From NCBI GenBank assembly GCA_947074225.1, contig CAMTOX010000025.1, positions 1 through 11,352 on the forward strand: a stretch of DNA of 11,352 nt, written 5' to 3'. Origin of the DNA: an uncultured bacterium (GTDB taxonomy: Bacteria; Bacteroidota; Bacteroidia; Bacteroidales; Paludibacteraceae). The notes beneath the pieces were generated by a model, which was not told the origin of the DNA, did not search any database, and worked only from the letters and a program-made list of their open reading frames with translations. The translations under genes were made by a program, and so were the position numbers. Shown here one piece after another: positions 1-5,778 of the stretch (position 1 is its first letter; every line of letters starts with the position of its first letter).

Positions 1-767
1 ATAATAGGTAGATCTTTTTCTTGTAAGATAACATCTCTGTAGATATTTGTTACCGGAACCTCTGCCGTAGGGATTAAGTATAGGTCGTCGGCATTGACAT
101 AGTACATTTGTCCCTCTTTATCTGGTAACTGTCCGGTGCCCATACCAGAGGCCTCATTGACCATGGTAGGAGGTATGATTTCGCGATAGCCGGCCTCTGT
201 GGCTTGATCTAAGAAGAAATTTATTAAGGCACGTTGTAAACGTGCTCCTTTACCCTTATAAACAGGGAATCCTGCTCCGGTAATCTTTACGCCAAGTTCA
301 AAATCTATTAAGTCATATTTCTTTGCTAATTCCCAGTGAGGAAGAGCTTCGAAATCAAATTTAGGTGTGTCGCCACCAGTTCTTTCAACGACATTATCTT
401 CGGCGCATTTACCTTCAGGCACAGAGTCGGCAGGAAGGTTAGGTATTTGTAGAAGCTGTAAGCGAATGTCGCTTTCCAACTGTTCTAGCTTAGCCGATAG
501 CTCTTTACTCTGTTCTTTATAGTTGGCAACAGCCTTTTTAGCCTCGTCGGCCTCCTCGCGTTTACCACTTTGCATGAGAGCGCCAATAGACTTAGAAAGT
601 TGGTTCATCTGAGCTAACATATCGTCCAACTCTCTTTGCGTAGCACGACGTTGAATATCTAACGTAATAACTTGCGCTATTACATCGGCAGCATTTGGAA
701 AATGCTTCTTCTCTAAACGACGAATCACCTCATCGCGATTCTCTGTTATAAACTTAAGTGTTAACAT
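1..767 (-). CDS. serS: Seryl-tRNA synthetase, N-terminal part (runs off left edge)
   Basis: Class II aminoacyl-tRNA synthetase that charges tRNA-Ser with serine in the cytoplasm. The reading frame starts at an ATG (reverse complement of 765-767) and stays open to the window edge, giving about 255 codons; the family is usually about 420-430 residues, so roughly the last 40% lies outside. Visible signs are the N-terminal MLTLKFITENRDEVIRRL, which matches the SerS start; a charged helical stretch over about residues 30-110 (RRATQRELDDMLAQMNQLSK and onward) that fits the tRNA-binding coiled-coil arm; and core segments REIIPPTMVN, GTGQLPDK and LIPTAEVPVTNIYRD near the cut. It is last in the minus-strand series trmD, ttcA, serS, 75 bases after ttcA. 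No promoter of its own is evident in that gap, which holds a hairpin. Identification is firm. Confidence 0.96.
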   Translation of the reverse strand, partial: MLTLKFITENRDEVIRRLEKKHFPNAADVIAQVITLDIQRRATQRELDDMLAQMNQLSKSIGALMQSGKREEADEAKKAVANYKEQSKELSAKLEQLESDIRLQLLQIPNLPADSVPEGKCAEDNVVERTGGDTPKFDFEALPHWELAKKYDLIDFELGVKITGAGFPVYKGKGARLQRALINFFLDQATEAGYREIIPPTMVNEASGMGTGQLPDKEGQMYYVNADDLYLIPTAEVPVTNIYRDVILQEKDLPI

Positions 768-782
768 AATAAGTAGTTTTAA

Positions 783-815
783 AGTGCTCTGTGGCAACTG
801 TTGTGTCAAAGCACT
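783..815 (-). other. Hairpin in the ttcA-serS gap (possible leader structure)
   Basis: AGTGCT at 783-788 pairs with AGCACT at 810-815. Further pairs inside (TG with CA, CAAC with GTTG) are interrupted by mismatches. On the minus strand it lies about 15 bases before the serS start and is followed by TTTAAAAC rather than a clean U-run, so it is a weak terminator at best. It could be a leader structure affecting serS translation or an mRNA processing site. I see no T-box motif. Confidence 0.35.
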
Positions 816-842
816 GTATGTGAATCTCTAGTTATAGTTAAT

Positions 843-1559
843 TTATTCCGGGAGATATTGCGACTGAATATTTCGCATACTTCCCCATAGGCTCTGTTTA
901 GCATGTGGGTTAAGTTTCTCCATCTCTTTAAGAATTTTCTTTACATCGGCACGGTTAGACTCCTTTTCGTAAGGACAATTCTTAATCTGTTTCTTATATT
1001 TCCGCTCCTCTGCCAGCTCTATGAGCTCCTTTTCTTGCAGAAGTGCCATAGGACGAATAATGGTCATGTCGAACTTATCCATCTTTAATTTTGGTGGCAT
1101 AGTAGCAAACGATCCTTGAAATATTTGGTTCATCAATAAGGTCTCAAGAATGTCGTCTTGATGATGTCCTAAGGCAATTTTATTGCATTTATATTCATCG
1201 GCTAGTTCAAAAAGCCTTTTACGCCTTGTCCACGAACATAAAAAGCAGGTCGATTTACGTTTGTCGCGTGCTTCAGGATCAAAAGCCGATGTGCCATGTA
1301 TAAATTCTACACCATGTTGTTTGCAGAACATATCAAGGTATTCTAAATCAGACTGATAAGGCATATTCTCTAAAGAGATGTGCGCTGCCAGAACGGTGAA
1401 TTTAGGTTTGTATATCTTTTGTCTTGCTCCTAATAGTTCTACTAAAGCTAAGGAGTCTTTACCCCCCGATAATCCGATGAGCACTCTGTCGCCATCGTTT
1501 ATCATATCAAATTCAAAGATGGCACGTGCCACTTTCTTTTCTATTTTATAAAACTCCAT
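843..1559 (-). CDS. ttcA: TtcA-family tRNA 2-thiocytidine(32) synthetase
   Basis: PP-loop ATPase that adenylates and thiolates a tRNA base; in characterised TtcA proteins this is C32, using a [4Fe-4S] cluster. The 238-residue protein has the PP-loop SGGKDS at residues 31-36, a CFLC pair at 105-108, GHHQDDILETLLMN at about 131-144 and a third cysteine in KNCPYE at 195. C105, C108 and C195 match the spacing of the three cluster-ligand cysteines of E. coli TtcA. The protein is shorter than the E. coli one (about 311 residues), which is common for Bacteroidetes members, and lacks the extra zinc CXXC pairs of the TtuA branch. It lies 50 bases after trmD on the same strand, consistent with co-transcription of tRNA-maturation genes. 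The family is certain; C32 as the exact target is inferred. Confidence 0.88.
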   Translation of the reverse strand: MEFYKIEKKVARAIFEFDMINDGDRVLIGLSGGKDSLALVELLGARQKIYKPKFTVLAAHISLENMPYQSDLEYLDMFCKQHGVEFIHGTSAFDPEARDKRKSTCFLCSWTRRKRLFELADEYKCNKIALGHHQDDILETLLMNQIFQGSFATMPPKLKMDKFDMTIIRPMALLQEKELIELAEERKYKKQIKNCPYEKESNRADVKKILKEMEKLNPHAKQSLWGSMRNIQSQYLPE

Positions 1560-1609
1560 AACGCATCAAATAATAGTCGTTCTCACACTGTTTCATCCAA
1601 AGAGTTTGC

Positions 1610-2296
1610 TTACTCTTCATCGTCCAAAAGATAAGGCCTTAATTGGCGAGTACGTTCTAATGCCTGTTCATGTTCCCACTCAGCTACTTTACGTTCATGT
1701 CCCGATAGTAATATGTCGGGTACCTTCCATCCGTTAAACTCCGCCGGACGTGTATATATGGGTGCTGCCAAAAGATTATCTTGAAAAGAGTCGGAGAGGG
1801 CCGATTGCTCATCGCCGATTGCTCCAGGAATTAATCGTACTATAGCGTCGCTAATGACTGCTGCTGCAAGTTCCCCGCCAGTTAATACATAATCGCCAAT
1901 AGAGATCTCTTTTGTGATGAGATGTTCGCGTACTCGGTAGTCTACTCCTTTATAGTGTCCACAAAGAATGATGAGATTTCCCGACATAGAGAGTCGGTTA
2001 GCCATAGGTTGAGAGAATTGTTCTCCATCGGGTGAGGTAAAAATAACCTCATCGTAGTGGCGCTCTGACTTAAGTTGTTCAATACAACGGAAGATAGGTT
2101 CTACCTGCATTACCATGCCAGCACTAAAACCAAAAGCATAATCATCTACTCTTCTGTGGCGTTTATCGGTAGAATAGTCGCGTAAATTGTGAACATGTAT
2201 TTCCACTAACCCCTTCTCTTGAGCCCTTTTTAATATGGAATGATTAAAGGGACTTTCCAACAATTCAGGTAATACTGTTATAATATCTATGCGCAT
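1610..2296 (-). CDS. trmD: tRNA (guanine-N1-)-methyltransferase TrmD
   Basis: SPOUT-class methyltransferase that uses S-adenosylmethionine to make m1G37 in tRNAs with G36, preventing +1 frameshifting; essential in most bacteria. The 228-residue protein begins [13 protein letters not shown], a typical TrmD start. It carries [12 protein letters not shown] and [20 protein letters not shown], the trefoil-knot cofactor-binding region, then [24 protein letters not shown] and [12 protein letters not shown]. The Asp of DSF and the Arg of VRLIPG match the catalytic Asp and Arg known from the Haemophilus enzyme. Length is normal for Bacteroidetes and somewhat shorter than E. coli TrmD. The first gene of the minus-strand series, it has a TATCTTTG -7 box 27-34 bases upstream of the start codon, implying a leader of about 20 bases. 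Identification is firm. Confidence 0.97.
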   Translation of the reverse strand: MRIDIITVLPELLESPFNHSILKRAQEKGLVEIHVHNLRDYSTDKRHRRVDDYAFGFSAGMVMQVEPIFRCIEQLKSERHYDEVIFTSPDGEQFSQPMANRLSMSGNLIILCGHYKGVDYRVREHLITKEISIGDYVLTGGELAAAVISDAIVRLIPGAIGDEQSALSDSFQDNLLAAPIYTRPAEFNGWKVPDILLSGHERKVAEWEHEQALERTRQLRPYLLDDEE

Positions 2297-2322
2297 AATT
2301 TTTTACTCTATAAATAAGTTTA

Positions 2323-2330
2323 CAAAGATA
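2323..2330 (-). promoter_or_regulatory. Probable -7 box for trmD (TATCTTTG)
   Basis: Read on the minus strand this is TATCTTTG, a full match to the Bacteroidetes -7 consensus TAnnTTTG, placed 27-34 bases before the trmD start codon. I do not see a convincing TTTG -33 element 19-21 bases further upstream. The same octamer precedes the polysaccharide operon. Confidence 0.6.
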
Positions 2331-2341
2331 GGAAATATCTT
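2325..2341. repeat. Short inverted repeat overlapping the trmD -7 box
   Basis: AAGATA (2325-2330) and TATCTT (2336-2341) form a perfect 6-base inverted repeat around GGAAA. The left arm is most of the trmD -7 box, so a dimeric protein bound here would cover the promoter. It may also be a chance feature of AT-rich DNA. Confidence 0.3.
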
Positions 2342-2403
2342 GCAAACCTACTCTTTAATTAAGAGAATAAGGCTTGAAACGTACAAATCTAAAAAAATAT
2401 GTG

Positions 2404-2411
2404 TACTTTTG
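2404..2411 (+). promoter_or_regulatory. Probable -7 box for the small membrane protein gene (TACTTTTG)
   Basis: TACTTTTG matches TAnnTTTG, follows an A-rich run (2391-2397) and is followed by CATCC. It faces the 2540 gene, diverging from the trmD promoter, and implies an untranslated leader of roughly 120 bases. No clear TTTG -33 element is seen at the expected spacing. Confidence 0.5.
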
Positions 2412-2496
2412 CATCCGTTATTCTTGAATTCACTCAAAGTAGTAGAATATTTTGTGCGTTCATTTTCTCTTATTTCAAATTATAAATTACTCCCAA

Positions 2497-2524
2497 GAGT
2501 CCTGTCTTTTACAGATAAAGACTC
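2497..2524 (+). other. Leader hairpin just upstream of the 2540 start codon
   Basis: GTCTTT (2504-2509) can pair with AAAGAC (2517-2522) around a 7-base loop. An alternative fold pairs GAGTC (2497-2501) with GACTC (2520-2524), with CTGT/ACAG inside. The two folds exclude each other. The structure ends about 15 bases before the ATG, close enough to affect initiation, but no known riboswitch is recognised. Confidence 0.3.
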
Positions 2525-2539
2525 AATCTTTACATTTAT

Positions 2540-2866
2540 ATGAAAAAAAACATCTTATATATTACCCTCATTTTAGGATACCTTCTTCTGATTGCTGGCG
2601 CATTGCTATGGCTCTCTATGCCAGAGTGGGCAACTATTATCTTTTCTGTAGGGGCCTTTTTTTATGCTGTGTCTCGTCTTTTTATGCTCCCTCAATCGCA
2701 AGACTTTAGAGTGCGTCGTTTAAACCTTATCTCTATTATTGGTGTAGTAATATTGGCTGGAGGGGTATATCTAATGTGGGAACAGAAGAATAGTTGGGTA
2801 ATAGCTCTTACACTGTCTATTTTTATTGATCTTTACAGTGGATTTCGTTATCCCAAAAAGAAGTGA
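2540..2866 (+). CDS. Small integral membrane protein, function unknown
   Basis: A 108-residue, strongly hydrophobic protein with about four predicted membrane helices: residues 5-24, 28-47, 62-80 and 86-103. A short polar, basic stretch (PQSQDFRVRRLN) separates the two helical pairs and the C-terminus is basic (YPKKK). No catalytic or metal-binding motif is visible and I do not recognise a named family; it resembles small conserved membrane proteins common in Bacteroidetes genomes. The start at 2540 gives a typical MKKNILYI N-terminus. It is transcribed away from trmD behind a TACTTTTG -7 box and a roughly 120-base leader with a small hairpin. The next gene begins 94 bases later with no terminator between, so read-through is possible. 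Confidence 0.75.
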   Translation: MKKNILYITLILGYLLLIAGALLWLSMPEWATIIFSVGAFFYAVSRLFMLPQSQDFRVRRLNLISIIGVVILAGGVYLMWEQKNSWVIALTLSIFIDLYSGFRYPKKK

Positions 2867-2918
2867 TTTTTATACGGTAAGATTTTTTTATTTGCTTTTG
2901 CCCGATATTTGTAAATAG

Positions 2919-2939
2919 TATATCATTTAATATATCATT
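2919..2939 (+). repeat. Direct repeat TATATCATT x2 in the leader of the first barrel gene
   Basis: TATATCATT occurs at 2919-2927 and again at 2931-2939, separated by TAA, a 12-base period. The same nonamer occurs once (3504-3512) upstream of the paralogous gene at 3561. It may be a regulator site or a part of the leader retained after gene duplication. Confidence 0.4.
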
Positions 2940-2960
2940 CATTACTTAATTCTATTAATT

Positions 2961-3404
2961 ATGAAACGAATCTTTATTGGTTTACTATTTTTTTGTGGCA
3001 TAGTAGCCGCAGTAAATGCCCAACCACGTGCCATAGGTGCTAATGTGGGTTATGGCATAGACTTCTCTTACCAAAACACTGTGGTAAGTCCAAATAATAT
3101 GATTGACCTTTCGATAGGTCTAAATGGTTTTAATACTGTCCTTGCTGTATGTACATACGACTGGATATTTAACATTAACGGTGGTTGGAATTGGTACGTC
3201 GGCCCTGGTATTGGAGTAGGATTTGATTTTAAAAATAGCTTCCCGAACGTGAGTATCGGCGCATTGCTGGGTATTGAATATAACTTTAATATCCCTTTTA
3301 ATATGAGTTTGGACTATCGGCCTCTAGTAAATGTTCTAGGTTTTAACGATAGTTATTGGGCTCATTTTTATGGATTTACCCTTGGTTTGAGGTATAGGTT
3401 CTAA
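2961..3404 (+). CDS. Small outer-membrane beta-barrel-like protein, paralogue 1
   Basis: A 147-residue exported protein. Residues 1-20 form a type I signal peptide: basic MKR, a hydrophobic core, and a cut after VNA just before QPRAIG. The mature part is about 127 residues of alternating aromatic, Gly-rich segments (GYGIDFSYQ, GGWNWYVGPGIGVGFDF, SLDYRPLVNVLGFN) ending in RYRF. A terminal Phe after alternating residues is the usual barrel-insertion signal, so a small outer-membrane barrel is inferred. It resembles a Bacteroides family of small secreted proteins beginning QPRAIG; no function is established. It is about 60% identical by eye to the next gene, with a 4-5-residue gap near residue 90, so the pair is a tandem duplication. 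A GGTTC/GAACC inverted repeat (3397-3410) encloses the stop codon. Confidence 0.8.
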   Translation: MKRIFIGLLFFCGIVAAVNAQPRAIGANVGYGIDFSYQNTVVSPNNMIDLSIGLNGFNTVLAVCTYDWIFNINGGWNWYVGPGIGVGFDFKNSFPNVSIGALLGIEYNFNIPFNMSLDYRPLVNVLGFNDSYWAHFYGFTLGLRYRF

Positions 3405-3466
3405 AGAACCAAAAGAAGCTATGATTATTTTTACACCAAATTATTTTAGATTTTAATGTTACGTTT

Positions 3467-3480
3467 GAGGAGGTTTCCTC
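3467..3480 (+). other. Small GC-rich hairpin between the two barrel genes
   Basis: GAGGA (3467-3471) pairs with TCCTC (3476-3480) around GGTT in an otherwise AT-rich gap. It is followed by TCATTTATTAAG, not a solid T-run, so it could be a weak terminator, an mRNA-stabilising 3' end for the first gene, or neither. Confidence 0.35.
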
Positions 3481-3496
3481 TCATTTATTAAGTAAT

Positions 3497-3512
3497 ATGA
3501 TACTATATCATT
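3497..3512 (+). promoter_or_regulatory. Possible regulatory site upstream of the second barrel gene
   Basis: ATGATA (3497-3502) and TATCAT (3506-3511) form a perfect inverted repeat around CTA. The right arm belongs to TATATCATT (3504-3512), the nonamer present twice before the first paralogue. Downstream, both leaders also share a CATTA-TTAAT-like stretch and CTATTA. It could be an operator or the remains of a duplicated promoter. Confidence 0.3.
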
Positions 3513-3560
3513 ATATGAAGCATTATTTAATTAATCTATTATTTTTAACACAAAACAATT

Positions 3561-4019
3561 ATGAAACGTTTTTTAATTGCAGCAGTACTTGTATTAGGTA
3601 TCTGTGTATCGGCAAATGCGCAACCTCGCGCTATTGGTGGAACCTTAGGTTATGGTGTTGATTTTTCTTATCAACAATCTATTGGTGGACAAAGCAACAT
3701 GCTTGACATTGCTGCCGGACTATGGGGTTTTAATGGTATTCACGCAGCGTGTGCTTACGACTGGATTTTCCCTATTCAAGGTGGATGGAACTGGTACGTG
3801 GGACCAAGTGCAGGTGTAGGTTTTGATTTTCCTCATGGAAATGATGATAAAGGTTACTTTGCAGTAAGTGTAGGTGGACAAATAGGTGTTGAATATCAAT
3901 TCAACATTCCATTGAACTTAAGCTTAGACTACCGTCCAATGATTAATGTTCTTGGTTTTAACAATGGACACTGGGGTAACTTCTATGGCGTAGCTTTAGG
4001 TATTCGTTACCGTTTCTAA
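3561..4019 (+). CDS. Small outer-membrane beta-barrel-like protein, paralogue 2
   Basis: A 152-residue exported protein with a signal peptide cut after residue 20 (SANA, then QPRAIG). Like its neighbour it has one cysteine in the ACAYDWIF segment, the block GGWNWYVGP followed by GVGFDF, a short polar insert (HGNDDKG) likely to be a surface loop, and a barrel-type C-terminus IRYRF. It keeps the NVLGFN and SLDYRP segments. Both copies are intact with similar lengths, so both are probably expressed. A leader of at least 57 bases carries TATATCATT. Three hairpins follow the stop codon, the last a strong terminator at 4086-4140, so this gene ends its transcription unit. Function is unknown; an outer-membrane location is inferred from the signal peptide and the terminal Phe. 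Confidence 0.8.
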   Translation: MKRFLIAAVLVLGICVSANAQPRAIGGTLGYGVDFSYQQSIGGQSNMLDIAAGLWGFNGIHAACAYDWIFPIQGGWNWYVGPSAGVGFDFPHGNDDKGYFAVSVGGQIGVEYQFNIPLNLSLDYRPMINVLGFNNGHWGNFYGVALGIRYRF

Positions 4020-4034
4020 TCTGAACGCTAGTGA

Positions 4035-4074
4035 AATCACTAAGTGATTCATCGGAGTCTATCTAATTAGACTC
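4035..4074 (+). other. Two tandem hairpins after the second barrel gene
   Basis: AATCAC (4035-4040) pairs with GTGATT (4044-4049) around TAA. GAGTCTA (4055-4061) pairs with TAGACTC (4068-4074) around TCTAAT. Both are perfect stems, placed between the stop codon and the terminator. A structured 3' untranslated region like this could protect the mRNA or be the body of a 3'-end-derived small RNA. Confidence 0.4.
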
Positions 4075-4085
4075 TAATAAAATAT

Positions 4086-4140
4086 AAGAGTGGCGATAAA
4101 TATGGATTTAATATCCTATTTGTCGCCACTCTTTTGTTTT
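4086..4140 (+). terminator. Strong intrinsic terminator
   Basis: A 17-base stem (4086-4102 with 4117-4133) contains the paired GAGTGGCGA/TCGCCACTC and one G-T wobble. It is capped by a further GGAT/ATCC stem (4104-4107 with 4113-4116) and followed by TTTTGTTTT. It separates the barrel-protein unit from the polysaccharide operon. Confidence 0.88.
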
Positions 4141-4266
4141 GATATTTACTCTTCTTGCATCTTTAAAAAGCGTTGTTCCATTCATTATTAAACTATAAAT
4201 TCATTTGTTTGTAAAAAAATAAAGAATCATAAGCTATGAAGCACTGAATAGATGGAATGATTGTTT

Positions 4267-4274
4267 TATCTTTG
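4267..4274 (+). promoter_or_regulatory. Probable -7 box of the polysaccharide operon (TATCTTTG)
   Basis: TATCTTTG is a full match to TAnnTTTG. ACTG at 4243-4246 lies 20 bases upstream, the right spacing for a weak -33 element. It implies a leader of about 40 bases before the flippase ATG at 4320. No long leader, antiterminator gene or flanking invertible repeats are seen. Confidence 0.6.
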
Positions 4275-4319
4275 TCGGCTTTTAGAAAAACAGAAGTGTA
4301 GACCAGTTCAAGATTATTT

Positions 4320-5762
4320 ATGGAGAAACGTTCATTAAGTCAAAAGGCTGCCAAAGGAGTATTATGGAGCGCTATAGAGAGATTTTCGGCACAAGGAATC
4401 ACCCTGGTGTTAGGAATCCTTATAGCACGTATCTTGACTCCCGAAGATTATGGCTTAATAGCGATGTTGAGTATCTTCTTTGCCTTATGTAGCGCCATTG
4501 TCGATAGTGGATTCTCTACGGCACTTATACGTAAATTAAACCGTACAGAGAGCGATGTCTCAACGGTCTTTTATTTCAATATTCTCATTGGTGCACTCAT
4601 TACAGCACTCTTTTACTTCTCTGCACCCTGGATAGCCTCCTTCTATAACGAGCCTCTGTTGATACCTGTGACCCGTGTCTTAAGTTTTACCGTATTGATA
4701 GGTTCCATAGGAGCAATTCAGCAGGTGAAATTAACCATAAAGATTGATTTTAAGAAGCAGGCTAAAGTATCTATTACCACAGCACTGCTCTCGGGGGGTG
4801 TTGCCTTGTGGGCAGCATATAGCGGTTGGGGTATTTGGGCACTAGTGCTACAGATGATGTTAAGCACTACACTACGCACACTCCTCTTATGGGTGGTAGA
4901 ACGTTGGTATCCTACACAGCCTTTCTCTAAGCAGTCATTCAAAGAGCTATTCGGGTTTGGTTCCAAACTACTCATCTCGGAGGTGATTGTGGTGATAAAT
5001 CAAAATATGTATACCTTGTTAGTGGGTAAACTCTTAACACCTGTAGCATTAGGGTTATACTCCAGAGCCAACCAATTTGCCTCTTTCCCGGTAACCAATA
5101 TGGTATTTATTATTCAGCGTGTTACTTTGCCCATCTTTAGCGTTATGCAGGACGATCTGCAGCAGCTTAAAGAGAGTGTCATGAAAGTGATACGCCTTGT
5201 GGTATGGCTAAGCTTTATGGTGATGGTGCTAATACTATTGGTGGCTAAACCATTAATAGTGCTACTACTTACCGATAAGTGGATAGATGCCGTAGTGCCT
5301 CTGCAAATATTATCCTTAGCTTTAGCCATCTGGCCACTATATCCTTTAATCACCAATGTCTTGAATGTTAAAGGAAAATCGAACTATGTGATGTACCTTC
5401 AGATTATAAAAATTGTGATGGGATTAGCCATCTTAGCTATCACCTATCGCTTTGGTCTATATTATATCTGTGTGGGACAGTTGGTTTCGACAATTATTGT
5501 ACTATTCTTTTATTTAATCTATTTCAATAAGGTTATTCCAATCTCTATGAAGCAGTTCTTGCGCTCTATACTTCCTTTTATATCTATTGCAGGTGTTGCT
5601 TTTGGAATAGCATATATAGTGCTCTCTTTTATAGCTCTGCTATGGCTCCAGCTTCTGGTGGGGGTACTCCTGTTTGTGGCAACCTATTTAGGGTTGACGC
5701 TGCTGTTCTTGAAACACGATTTGAACGATTTTATTAGTTTAATTAAACAATCCATAAAATAA
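4320..5762 (+). CDS. wzx: Wzx/WzxC-type polysaccharide flippase
   Basis: Inner-membrane MOP-superfamily transporter expected to flip undecaprenyl-diphosphate-linked oligosaccharide units to the periplasmic face. The 480-residue protein is hydrophobic throughout, with roughly 12-14 membrane helices (for example near residues 26-41, 44-62, 82-105, 152-180, 285-310 and the last 60 residues). Its N-terminus, AAKGVLWSAIERFSAQGI then LVLGILIARILTPEDYGLIA, is typical of the WzxC-like branch; LGLYSRANQFASFP near the middle is also a family segment. First gene of the operon, behind a TATCTTTG -7 box and after a strong terminator. The polymerase gene starts 16 bases after its stop. The family is secure; the exact glycan carried cannot be told from sequence. 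Confidence 0.9.
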   Translation: MEKRSLSQKAAKGVLWSAIERFSAQGITLVLGILIARILTPEDYGLIAMLSIFFALCSAIVDSGFSTALIRKLNRTESDVSTVFYFNILIGALITALFYFSAPWIASFYNEPLLIPVTRVLSFTVLIGSIGAIQQVKLTIKIDFKKQAKVSITTALLSGGVALWAAYSGWGIWALVLQMMLSTTLRTLLLWVVERWYPTQPFSKQSFKELFGFGSKLLISEVIVVINQNMYTLLVGKLLTPVALGLYSRANQFASFPVTNMVFIIQRVTLPIFSVMQDDLQQLKESVMKVIRLVVWLSFMVMVLILLVAKPLIVLLLTDKWIDAVVPLQILSLALAIWPLYPLITNVLNVKGKSNYVMYLQIIKIVMGLAILAITYRFGLYYICVGQLVSTIIVLFFYLIYFNKVIPISMKQFLRSILPFISIAGVAFGIAYIVLSFIALLWLQLLVGVLLFVATYLGLTLLFLKHDLNDFISLIKQSIK

Positions 5763-5778
5763 GTGAGGGTGTTTTAGT

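Noticed and set aside
2289..2543. Plus-strand open frame across the trmD-2540 gap
   Set aside because: It starts inside trmD and crosses both putative promoters and the leader; the composition is that of AT-rich intergenic DNA and it overlaps the start of the real gene.
2894..2911. GATATTTG (2904-2911) as the promoter of the first barrel gene
   Set aside because: It misses the leading T of TAnnTTTG, and the nearby TTTG copies are too close to be a -33 element.
3397..3410. GGTTC/GAACC around the stop codon of the first barrel gene as a terminator
   Set aside because: Five-base stem with a 4-base loop and no T-run afterwards; more likely coding-end chance or minor mRNA structure.
4176..4257. 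TTCCAT and ATGGAA as arms of an invertible promoter
   Set aside because: Only six bases match; Bacteroides invertase sites are longer and more conserved, and no invertase gene is present here.
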